Source: Choanephora cucurbitarum (lineage: Eukaryota; Mucoromycota; Mucoromycetes; Mucorales; Choanephoraceae). From it: a DNA stretch of 64,000 nucleotides. Below the pieces are notes generated by a model. That model was not told the origin of the DNA. It saw only the letters and a program-made list of their open reading frames with translations, and did no database searches. A program made the position numbers and the translations under genes. The DNA is taken from positions 124,001 to 188,000 of the forward strand of contig JAIWNI010000008.1 of NCBI GenBank assembly GCA_025331435.1, given 5' to 3'. This document shows, piece by piece, positions 45,311 through 55,854 of this stretch (position 1 is its first letter; every line of letters starts with the position of its first letter).

Positions 45311-46555
45311 TTACAGGAACATGTTGTCATAACCCTAATGTTTAAATGAATAAAAAAGAAAATATACACAAACAAGTTATAAAGATTTACTTACAGGTGG
45401 TGGTAATTCATCATTATCAGGATCACCAGAGAAATTACGAGGGAATCTGTTGTTACCTCCTCTAGGACCACTGCCTGGTCTACTAGGCAATCCTCCAAAT
45501 GGCCCAATAGGATCAAAACGAGCACCAGGAGGAACAGATCCTGAAGGCAAGGGCTGAGGTCCACCAAAGAGACCTGAGGGATCATCCAGACTACTGCCAC
45601 CTCTACCTCCAAACATAGGATGACTTGGTCCTACAAACATGCCACCTCCACTACTACTCTTTCTTTTTTCAGCCGATTGTAGTCTTCTTGAAATCTCATT
45701 CTACTTACCCTGGCATGCGCAGTCTTTGATCAGAGAGAGGACTCAAATCATCTCTTCCAACCTCGTAAATGTTTTCTCTATCTCTTATTGAATGCGATGG
45801 CGATTGTTGTGGTGGCGGTCCTGTTGGTCTGTTACAAGTCAATATGAGAACATGAAATTGAGCAAGCAAAGGGCTTACCTAGGCACTGTGTTGCTACTAC
45901 GGTTACTTTGACTGTTGTCTTCCTCGTAACCTGGCTTTTGCAAACCAGGAATCAACTGTTGTATTATCTTTAGTCTGAAGGCTTTAATGAAGTCCTCAAA
46001 CCGGTTGGATGAGATAAAGCCATGAACTAAAGGTTTATCAGATGATGACTCATAAGGAAAGAAGGAAGCAGAAGTGTAGTCTTCTGTCAGAAAATCGAGC
46101 ATATGCGTCTTGTTATCCTACAGATAATTTAAGTCTCACAGCCAATAAATCAAGCAAATTTACGTACATCAATGCCTAAGCCAAGAATGATACATTTGTC
46201 ACCAAGCTTTACGATTTTAATGACAAAAGTGAGACTTGACTGCGGATGGCTATATCTTAAAAAATACATATGAGGTCCATTTTGATTCCATTCAGTGGGC
46301 AACATTCTGGTTGTGCCATCGCCCTCTACCAAAAAAAAATCGATCAATATGTTTCATTATGCAAACTTTTATTTTTTATTTACCTTGACGTGCATCGTCA
46401 CCTAATCCTGCAAAACGAAAACCAACACTGAGCATAATAGAATGAGCAGCTGCAGCTATGGCATCGTAAGGGTTTTTTAAGCTGGCAACATTCTGTCCAG
46501 TTGATTGCAAAATAGCAGAAGGATCTAAAACGTTTGGCTTTGTATTGTCGGGCAT
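45311..46555 (-). CDS. PSMF1: PI31 proteasome regulator (PSMF1 family)
   Basis: PI31 binds the 20S proteasome and acts as inhibitor, assembly or transport adaptor. The N-terminal FP domain starts at ATG 46555-46553 (MPDNTKPNVLDPSAILQSTG), with NPYDAIAAAAHSIMLSVGFR, RMLPTEWNQNGPHMYFLRYS and LVIKIVKLGD-like sequence. The C-terminal half is Pro/Gly-rich (FDPIGPFGGLPSRPGSGP). The reading frame seems to stop at 45379, but DELPPP is followed by a strong donor (GTAAGT). A 24 nt exon (45334-45311) after ACATTAG gives GYDNMFL and a stop. This reconstructs the family's conserved PPGYD-x-M end, which inserts into proteasome alpha-ring pockets like an HbYX tail. The spliced end is therefore preferred. 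Confidence 0.9.
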
Positions 46556-46712
46556 AAGTTGAAGAAGATAGAAAAAAAAAAAAGAAAAGGCGTTTCAAAA
46601 AAAATCTGTCTTTAATTATGAAATAATAAGCAAGGAAAATAGCAGCAAACAAAAGAAAATATGTGAAGGGAATCTATAAATTACAAAGTATTTTTTTGGG
46701 GAGAAAAGATCT

Positions 46713-49653
46713 TTAACGACGTCCGTTACCAGTACGCTTCTTTAGTTTCTTTTCTCTTCTCTTTTCTGCACGTCTTTCCTTCTTCATCACACCATCAACC
46801 ATCTTATATCTACCCTTGACACCCTTTGGACGGCCCTTGACACCACGGTTAGCACCCTTAGCCACGACCACTTTGACATCCTTCTTGGGTTTAGACTTAG
46901 TAGCTCTAGCAATCAATTTACCAATGTTCTTAGCCTTCTCCTTCTCAGACATGTCTGGGTTGTCGGCAATGTCAGTAGCCTTCTTTTGAGCCTTAGCAAG
47001 ACGTTGAGCAGCCTTGAACTTCTTACGAGCCTTAGCTTCAGCTACCTTCTTGATAGGACGGGCATCTAAAGCTCTTAGTTTGGCTCTTAATTGGTTCATG
47101 GCTTCTTTAGTCACAGGCAAGTTAGGCTTATTGTGTTTCTTTTCTTCATCCAAGAACCATTCGGGTAAACCATCCTTATCTCTGAAAGCTTCCTTAGAGA
47201 AACCAAGGTCAATCAAGTCTTCAACCGTCTTTTCCTTATTAGCCAATTGACGGGCCAATGTGATTGATTCGGCAGTAGTCAAACCAGTTTCTAATGGTTG
47301 ACAAAGATTAGTATAATGTGCATAAGAGAAAGAAATGAAAAACCTTACCAAATGCCTTTTTCATTGCTTTTGAGTTTTCGTCTTCTTTACCATCCCACAT
47401 TTCTTCATCAGAAGGTACAGCTTCTTCAATTTCTTCAACTTCAAAATCGCTATCCTCCTCTTCTGCGTCATCTTTTTGAGATCTCTTTCTCTTGCGGGTC
47501 TGTTGTTCTTCCATTTCAACATCTTCATCTTCTTCGTCTTCATCTTCGGATCCTTCTACAAGTTCATCCAAGGCAACATCTTGGAAAATATCTTGGTCAA
47601 AGAACATTGAAGCAGCAGTAGAAAGGCCACTAGCTGTCTTTTTGGATAGAGCAGCCTTTTCACCAAGATCATTCATAAGTGAGTTGGGCTTATTCTTCTT
47701 GTTATTTTCTTTGCTAACTGGCTTTTTAGCAACAGGGACATCATTATCACTGTCATCTTCATCAGAACTGCTGTCATCATCGTCTGAATCATCGTCTGAG
47801 TCTGAGTCACTATCAGAATCAGAATCGAATCGCTTATCTCTCTTGGTGGTTTCCTTTTCATCAAAACCATGCCATTCATCTTCTTCTTCACGAGCTTGCT
47901 TGGCTCTGAACTTGGCATCTCTCTCAGATCGTCTTTGCTTATAACGCTTGTAGTCTTCATCCATCTGATCTTCAAGATCGCGTTCGTATTCTTCATCAGA
48001 GTCGACAATACCGTTGTTCATATCATAATCCATTTCTCTAATACGGCCCTTTAATCCCATACTGATATCATCATCTGCTTCTTCATCAAGGTTATCAGCC
48101 AATGACATATCACCCTTGTGAAGCTTAGCAAGAGAGTCGTCTTGCTTGATCTTCTTGATGTTGAAAATCTCCTCATCGCCTACACCATTTTCATCTAAAG
48201 CAATATCGGTAGGTACAATCATGTTGAGCTGCATACGTTGAATCAATTTCATCTTCTTTTCGTTGGCCTTTCTCTTCTCACGCTTTCGCTTGGCAGCCTC
48301 TTCTTTCGTTAGGTTGGCTAATTCAGCTTCTAATAGTTCATCTTCGTCCATTGGCTCTTCTTCAACCAACACCTGAGCCTTTGCTGCCTCTTCTTCTTCT
48401 TTCTTATCCATCTTGTATTCTTCACGCAACTTGGCTCTCCATTTCAGAAGGTCTTTGAAATCGCTTTTACCGAGAACCTTTAAATCTTGACAGTTGACCT
48501 TGACATCTTCGGTTGTGATATCGCGTTTCAACAATTCCTTGGCTTCGTCTGATTCAAAAGTCAATTGACTGTAAGAACCCAATACGTTGATAGGGTCTTG
48601 AGAGCGAACAAATTCCATCACATCCACCTTCTTATGCATTGTGTAGTTGTCATCTTCATAACCGTCTCTGTGTCGATTCTTCTTTTCAGGCTTAAAAATG
48701 TCAGTCAATTTCTTTTGCTCTTCAGCACCAACATCAGAGAAGACAGATTTGGGATCCAAGATACGAGGATCAATACGCTTGGGTGCAATGAAATCTCTAC
48801 AAACAACGAAAATTTCGGCAGAGACATTACGAGAAGAAGGAGGCTTAGTAGCTTCTACTTTACGGAAAAGTTGTTGAAAGACCCAAAGGAGCTTATTGTA
48901 ATCCTTGGATCTGAAAACCTTGGTGACAAAAGTACCACCCTTAGCCAAGAATTCAGTAGCCAACTTAAGAGAAACGAGTACCAGCTCAGATTGTGAGAAA
49001 GCATCATGAATCCATGCTCTACCGACATTGGGGGCACCATCGTGAAGTACACTAAACAAATGAAAAACTATAAGTTTCTTTCTAATCCATGTTCTTTTCA
49101 ATTGTCAACATACACATCGGCCTTCCACGTCTTCATTTCTTGACGCAAATTTTGTCTACATCTTTCAGTTGTAATATCATCTTGGAAAGTAATGACACCA
49201 GGAATAGGTTTGATGGCACAAAGATCAACACCTGTCCATTTATAAACTAGTTAGCCAAAAGAAAAACTCCTTTCAAGTCAATCCAACTAACCAATAACAA
49301 GACTTGATTGAGGCATATACTTTGTAGCTACTTGAAGCCTTTATGCATTAAACGTTAGAAAGAAGCTTCAGTGAATTTTTATCTTTCTTCACTTACCAAC
49401 CACCAGGGGCAGCACACAAATCGATCAAAACCCGAGACTTTTCCAAGAAATTGAACTTCTTGTTCAATTGAATCAACTTGAAGGCGGAACGAGCACGATA
49501 ACCTTGTTCCTTGGCCAAGTGATAGTACTTATCCAAACGACCTATCAAAATTAAAAAAAAAGCGTAAGAAACAGAAGAATTCTAAGCTAGCACTTGTGAA
49601 TAGCAAAAACAAAAATTACCTTTAGAATTCTTCTTCTCTCTTGCTTTACCCAT
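46713..49653 (-). CDS. SPB1: Spb1/FTSJ3 rRNA 2'-O-methyltransferase
   Basis: Nucleolar FtsJ-type methyltransferase for pre-60S ribosomes; yeast Spb1 methylates a 25S rRNA guanosine. Five exons begin at ATG 49653-49651 ([11 protein letters not shown]). The Rossmann core shows [20 protein letters not shown], the SAM motif [19 protein letters not shown] and [12 protein letters not shown], giving the expected K-D-K catalytic positions. The middle (DUF3381) contains long Lys/Glu helices and acidic Asp/Ser tracts. The last exon is the Spb1_C domain ending in Lys/Arg-rich sequence ([12 protein letters not shown]), typical of nucleolar localisation. Length near 860-880 aa agrees with yeast Spb1 (841 aa). 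Confidence 0.95.
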
Positions 49654-51113
49654 GATCTATAGATCTAGTAGTTTATAATTACAAAAAAAGAAAAAAAAAT
49701 CGAATCAAAAATCGAAGGTTCAAATAGTTTAAAAAAGTTTCAAGCCTTCGTGACTTTTTTTCATCCTCTATTTAATGCATAAATTACAATGTCGTTTGAT
49801 AAAAGACCTTCTGTCAGCTAACACCAACTTAAGTTTAAAGCATGAATGGCTTCCATTTGACTATATGCTAGTTGTTTGATTAAATTGTAAACAGTCTAGC
49901 TTTTTAATATGAGTTTGTTGCTGTTAGCAACTCTGCCCTTTTGCGATCAACATTTTCAGGAACGATATTATAATTCTTAGTATAAAATAGTCCTGTAGCG
50001 ACTGATTGTGGTTGCTATAAGTAGCTACCTACAAAAGTAAAGCCTTTTTGATTAGAGGTACAAAATAATCAAAATAACAAGAATGATTCTTTAGGCAGTA
50101 TGTACAACTGCATTGCTCTTTGATTTAAGCTTAGATTTAGACTATGCTTCGCTATTTGTGTTGCATCGATACACATTACTAGGAGCTCTGTCCTTTCAAG
50201 GAAACATGTCTAGAGAGATGCCGTTATATAGGGTGAGACCTCATTAGAGAGTAGGAATTATGCATTGTTTTTCCTAGGCAATCGAAGGAGTCGCTAGAAA
50301 AAAAGGTTATCATTCTACATCTTCACAAGCGTTCTACAGATGGAAATCATATCTAGTTGGATAAATTGTAAACTTCGATAGAGAAGCCGCAGTGATCAAC
50401 TAAATTGCGAGCATCGTAAAATGATACCATCTCAAGCTCGTAAGAAAATAAAGGAAAAACTGTTGCTTGAGTTCTAAGAAGCTATTTGATGTGTCCACAC
50501 ACCTATTGTTAGATTCACTTTACTACTACAAACAAGCCATAAGAAAGCGATGTCAGGCTAGATACCAAAAGAAATTAGCATTCAACTAGCAAAGCTCTCT
50601 TTTTTCATTTATTTTTTTTTCCTTTGTCCATCGCTTTTATTCTTCCTTGCTCTTTGTTTATGCGCTATACTGAATTAAGCCTAACCTATCTTACGGGTCT
50701 ATGTTGCAAATTCTCTACCACTGAATGAAGCACCTTTACTGATCCTGCATGCCATTGTCATAATTTGATATTCATTTCACTTGTCTGTTTGCAAAAGCAA
50801 CATGACAGAGAGGCATTTCTTAGCAGGTCAGTTAGGCACAAGCAATTATCTTACGGTGATACAAAAAATGAAGCATAAATTCTACACAAGACAAGGGAGA
50901 GAGAATTGCTTGTCTTTAATAGTCCTTCTTCCCTTGCTCTTCTTCGGATACCATGCCTTCATTTGATTTGACAAGGTAAACTATTCTTTTAGGAGAAAAA
51001 ACGGGACAAATAAAGCAGAAATATCATTACTCTTCCTCTCAATTTTTCTTTTTGATTTTTTAGCTCTATATTTCTCTTTCTTTTTCTTTTTTTTTTGTTG
51101 ACTATAAGTAATT
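49654..51113. promoter_or_regulatory. divergent promoter spacer SPB1 / PQ-loop gene
   Basis: A 1.46 kb AT-rich spacer between divergent starts. T/CT-rich tracts precede the plus-strand ATG at 51114. A 61-codon plus frame at about 50781 has no recognisable homology and is not called. Confidence 0.45.
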
Positions 51114-52186
51114 ATGGGCAATATTGCTTCTATTGGTTTATCAGCCGCTATGGTAATAGGGCCTGTTGCAGGCTATGTAGATCAGGTATGCAAATTAGCT
51201 TGTTGCTAGAAGCAAAACATATAGAGCTGATCAAACTCAAGTACCTTCTCATTAGACGTCAGCAATCAAGTGCAGGCTTTAACGCCATGACCTGTGGTGT
51301 TCTTTTGTTTGCCAAGTAAGCAAAAAGAAAACCAGCACAACTTTCAATTACGAACTTGATACTTATCTACACCCTCTCTTTTTGATTATATTAGCATTCT
51401 TCGCATCTTTTTTTGGTAAGCAAATACAGCCATATCATTCAGGGCCTTGAATTAATATACTAAAAATTTAGGTTTGGCAAGCGATTCGATACAACATTGT
51501 TACTTCAATCGATCGCCATGGTGATAGCCATGCTGATCTTATTGGAAATTGTTGTACGATACAAACATGACCAAAGTTATGCTGTTCTCTATAGTGACTT
51601 GAGACGAACTTCCTTTTCTTCAGGTTCCATTATTGAAGAGGATCTTCGGGCCGAAGAAGAAGGATTTGACCTAGAAAGACGTCATTCACTTAGAAGAGCA
51701 TGGCGCATGCCGTTCTGGGGCTGGGATCATTATTTGGATTATGTCAATTGTCTTTTGGCCTTTACTACACTAGTTGCATTCTCTTACTTGATGTTCAGAA
51801 ACCAACCTGCTTATATAGAAATCTTGGGTATTCTTAGTTTAGGTATTGAGAGCACTTTACCTTTGCCCCAGTGCATATCCAATTTTAAACGTCGCTCTAC
51901 TGCTGGATTTAGTCCTTTTGTCTTGGCCTCTTGGGTAAGGTGTATGTCATTTCAGTAAAGATAGAGTGATTAATTAATTGACCCTTAGTTCTGTGGTGAT
52001 GCTTTCAAGCTGTTTTATTTTATTTATACAGGATCACCTCTTCAGTTTATTGTGTGTGGTGCTATTCAGATCTCCATTGATACCTGCATCGTGCTTGAAT
52101 GTATTCTGTTTTCTTCTTTTGTCAAAAGCAGAGCCAACAAATCAAGCTGGATTCATCAAACAGAGGACACACTTTTACCCGAATAA
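51114..52186 (+). CDS. ANY1: PQ-loop repeat membrane protein (SLC66A2/PQLC1, yeast Any1-like)
   Basis: Seven-helix PQ-loop protein; yeast Any1/Cfs1 and animal PQLC1 act in endosome/Golgi phospholipid distribution and antagonise flippase loss. Five exons are spliced at GT...AG sites. The N-terminus MGNIASIGLSAAMVIGPVAG joins YVDQ to YLLIRRQQSSAGFNAMTCGV, the first loop, where VDQ replaces the usual VPQ. Next is FGKRFDTTLLLQSIAMVIAM, a cytosolic Arg/Glu-rich linker, and the second loop ESTLPLPQCISNFKRRSTAG. Then comes FCGDAFKLFYFIYTGSPLQF, closely like the SLC66A2 GDAFKTAYF...PLQF block. The C-terminus ends LLPE at 52186. The function is by family; the loss of the first Pro is visible. Confidence 0.9.
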
Positions 52187-52309
52187 AAATGACAAATATG
52201 GAAACTGAAACATAATTGGCTGCATTATTTTCTTTTATATTTTTCTCGTCTGTTTCGTTTTTTTTTTTATTCTTTTATTTTTCTCTTTCTTTTTTTGGGA
52301 TTTATTATC

Positions 52310-52831
52310 ATGGGTTGTTGCAATTCAGTACCTTCAGACGAACAAGCTAGCCACACACCAACAACAACGATAAATCAAAGCGAAAGTAAGTTGTTAGAAA
52401 GGGCAATATTTGTAAGCTGGACTAAACATCGAGAACCATTAGCACCACAGAAACAAAAGGAGTCGAAAAGAAAGAGCGATAAAACAAATATATCGCCCCC
52501 ATTATCCCATGCTGAAAAGTCGAGCTCGGGTTCATTGTCTACCTGGCCTATTTTTGTTCGACTGTCGAGTAATGGACAGGATGTGGCTGTCCAAATACCT
52601 GTTCACCCCCCTTACTTGACAGTAGCTGGTCTTAGAAAAGAACTCTTACCGCATTTAGATGCAGATGCTCGTGTCAAACTTATCTATTTGGGTCGATTAT
52701 TACCGGACCAGCATATCATCGTACCTACTGAACAACAAGATCCCAATCAACCATTACCACCACCCAAAAACAAAACTATCCAAATACAGAAAGAAGGCGT
52801 TATTCAAGCAATGATCACGACCAAATCATAA
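52310..52831 (+). CDS. ubiquitin-like domain protein with N-terminal lipidation signal
   Basis: Single-exon 173 aa protein. It begins MGCCNS: Gly2 fits N-myristoylation after Met removal, and Cys3/Cys4 fit palmitoylation, so it is likely held on the cytosolic face of a membrane. Residues 25-80 are basic and polar. Residues 84-170 form a ubiquitin-like fold: WPIFVRLSSNGQDVAVQIPV, LTVAGLRKELLPHLDADARV, KLIYLGRLLPDQHIIVP, with a Pro-rich insertion and a last strand (GVIQAMITTKS). There is no C-terminal GG, so it is not a conjugated modifier. It resembles UBL domains of TMUB/Dsc3-type or membrane-anchored UBL proteins, but no orthologue can be named. It lies 123 bp after the PQ-loop gene on the same strand. 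Confidence 0.78.
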   Translation: MGCCNSVPSDEQASHTPTTTINQSESKLLERAIFVSWTKHREPLAPQKQKESKRKSDKTNISPPLSHAEKSSSGSLSTWPIFVRLSSNGQDVAVQIPVHPPYLTVAGLRKELLPHLDADARVKLIYLGRLLPDQHIIVPTEQQDPNQPLPPPKNKTIQIQKEGVIQAMITTKS

Positions 52832-52905
52832 TTTCTTTTTCTTATAGTGTCTGTATAATTATTACTTGTAACATAACTTTTCAGCTATAATCCTTTTTTT
52901 TTATT

Positions 52906-55586
52906 TTATCCCAACTGCATCTCATGGAAATCTTCAGGAACTGCCTCTAGTGTATCAATACCTGCCATTTCTTTATACTTTTCAATATCTACATACATAC
53001 AATGCATAGTTAATAAATACGTATAATGTACTAGATGTAGTTTTTCTTACCCATAGGTTTTCGCTTTCGGATCATATACTCGGTTACTTTGTCAGGATGT
53101 AAACGTTCTTCCCGATTATACTTCAAACGAATTTGACTTCTTGTTCTACCAGGCATCATCATGGCGATCATTTCAAAATCAGTGCCAAATTGGGATAGAC
53201 AATCATAAAAGGCTTCAGTTTCAAGATCATCCCATCGGGAGGACTTTTGTCGACGACCATATGTATGACTGTTTACTTTACGAGTCATCGAGTTTTCTTC
53301 TACGATTTCAAGCATACCATCATTGACAGTCGATTCAGGTGCAGATCTCTCTACAGTCAATGTGTCGGTATCCAAGACAATCTCACCGTTGACAATACGC
53401 ACTTGCAATGCATTGGATCTATGCTCGACATTTAGTACATATATAAAGGGATGCAATTGAAATCACTTACGATTCAGTCAACACTTGACCTTCTGCTTCT
53501 CTTCTTAGTCGCTCTGCTTCTCTTTGTTCCTTTTCTTCTTCCTTCTTTCTAATCATCTCTGCTTCTTCTGCTTCTTCTTTCTTCCTTAGGGCATCTAATT
53601 CTTCGACACTCATGTTCTTCTTTGCTTCTTCTTTCTTTTCATTGGATTCACGCTGAATTTCCATTTCTTTGAATGTTTTACTGACAACACCATCAATATC
53701 ACGGGTGAAAGCAATCATAGGCTTCTCTACATTAATCTTAAGAGAAGGATCCTCGGTAATATCATCAAGTGTACGCATGTTCTTCACTCGTCGATATGCA
53801 TATGGGTCTGGCTTGTCGATCGCCACACCTGCCTTTCTTTTTCTTTTCTTTCCGTTTGTACGATGGGCTTCATCTTCACCTTCTGATGTCTCTGAGGCAT
53901 CTTTATCATTTGCTGTTGGATTTGGTTGGCCAGGAACACCAATGCTGATAGATATAGGTGCACCTTTGGATGTGGATTTTGGTGTAATTGCTGTTGCTTT
54001 GCCCTTTCCTTTATCTTTGGTTTGCTTGGGCTTAATGGCAGGTGTGCTTCTAGATCCGTTGGCAGGTTTGGATTTCGTGGTGGGTTTACGTACAGGAACT
54101 CTGTCTTCTTCATCTGAACTTTCTGTCTCTCCTTCAGATAATCCAAGGTCTGCTTCGGCAATCACTTGTGCAGCTCTTGCCTTTGCTCTTCTAGACGACG
54201 GTAATCCCGAAACAACATCTCGACTCGAACTAGCAATCGTGTCTTCGTATTCTTTATCGTCATGAGATACAGCTGCTGCCTTTCTTTGTCTCTTTCTAGG
54301 CGACTCTTTCTTTTTAGCTGATTGATTTTCTGGTTGTTTTCTTTTGGAAGTTGTCTCTCTGTTTGCTTCAGGCAGTTGAAAATCCGGCTCTATACTGCCA
54401 ACATCTATATCCTGTGTTTCACTATGGTCGCTTTCATCTCGATGAAGGACATGTCGATTACCACTATTCTGACCATCGTATGTATCATAATCCTCGTCCA
54501 TATAATCATTCTGACCAATATCGTCCATCTCGTTAACAATAGCTGCTGCTGCTAAAAGAGCCGCTGTCTGACTCTCTTGTTCTTCCAAATCTTGCTTTGG
54601 TGTCTTAGGATCAACCAGAGGAGGTTCAGGAACAGCTGGTTGAGTAGGTGTATGATTTTTCTGGCTATTACTTGGTGTAGAAGGCGACGGCCTTGTGGTT
54701 GCTGGAGGTGGCATAATAGAGGTTGATGATGGTGTTGTTTCTCCTTGAGACAGTTTGATTCTTACCTCAGGTGTCATACGTTCAATCTTCAATTGAGGTG
54801 TAAAATCTTCATTTTCATATGTACAATCTGGTCTTTCAATAGGCGCAATAGGAGATGGAGCATCGATTGGTGTTGATGGAATACCTGGTGTGGTTCGTGG
54901 TAATTGCTTGATCTTGACAGTATCTTCTGAAGTAGCTCGAGCAATAGCAGAGGCGGGTGTAATGATAGGGATAGAGGAGGATGGTGATACCAGTGTTTGC
55001 GAAGCTGTAGTTGAAGTTACGCTTGTTGCAGTTGTTGCGGTTGTGGTTGTGGTTGCAGTGATAGCAGTTGCAGTAGGCCTTTGACGTGCACGTCTACTGA
55101 AAGCATTGATAGCCATCTCTTCCTCTGTCAATGGCTCTTGTTTAGGCAACACAGCACCAGGGGAAGGCGCGGTTACTGGTGGTTGTTTTGTTTGAGGGAA
55201 GTAAGATGGAGAGACAGTTGGGAGAGGTATATGGGTGCTGGGTTTTGTTGAGACAGTTGGAATTTGAGGTATACCATGACTTACTGGCAAACTATTTGTA
55301 GGATGAATTGTAGGTATAGGTTTCCCTGATTCTTGTGCTTCTCTCACTAAATGCGCAAATTTGATTTCGGATGTCTCTTGTTGATCATGTGTAATAGGTG
55401 GTGGAGGTGGAGGCGCAGGTTGAGTGACAGCAGGTGTTTTGCGTTCTTTTCGTTTTTTTGGTGCAAATGATTTCTTATTTTTATCTAAGAAGAAGAAGAA
55501 AAGTTAGTGCGATTGCTCTCGCGCATTGTTTTCTATGGCAACGACTATGATAGCTTACTAACTCCTATGCTTGTAAGTGAAGACAT
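52906..55586 (-). CDS. BDP1: TFIIIB subunit BDP1 (B'')
   Basis: Component of the Pol III initiation factor TFIIIB with TBP and BRF1. The start ATG 55586-55584 (MSSLTSIGV) is spliced to NKNKKSFAPKKRKERKTPAV. A long Pro/Ser/Thr-rich, low-complexity N-terminal half (including Thr/Ala repeats) leads to basic and acidic tracts. The conserved BDP1 region then follows: PYAYRRVKNMRTLDDITEDP, a coiled-coil KKEEAEEAEMIRKKEEE region, and the extended SANT domain SSRWDDLETEAFYDCLSQFG, GTDFEMIAMMMPGRTRSQIR, LKYNREERLHPDKVTEYM. The last exon, joined at KPMG/ATATTG, gives DIEKYKEMAGIDTLEAVPED and stops at 52908-52906. An apparent stop at 53031 is intron read-through. The SANT signature makes the identity firm. 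Confidence 0.92.
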
Positions 55587-55854
55587 GTTTATATTTTCTT
55601 GATTGGAAAAGAAAGAAAGAATCAAATGAAGTTAAAAAAATTGGCCTGCCAATCTTGTTTATTTGTGACGTCTATTATGTTTTGGGTTTCGGCCTTTTAA
55701 AGCGCATGGGTATGGTAACTGATTGACCTGTTAGTAAAGCTTATTTGAAGATAAATTTCCGAGTTGGCGGATAAGAAGAAAAGAGAAAATGCATTTATTG
55801 AAAGATGGATGAATGTCTAAAGAAATGTATAAAAAAGGAAAGATGGGAGGAGTT

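Noticed and set aside
47492..47944. Serine-rich plus-strand frame of 150 codons
   Set aside because: It is the antisense of the acidic Asp/Ser/Glu tract of SPB1, a typical artefact.
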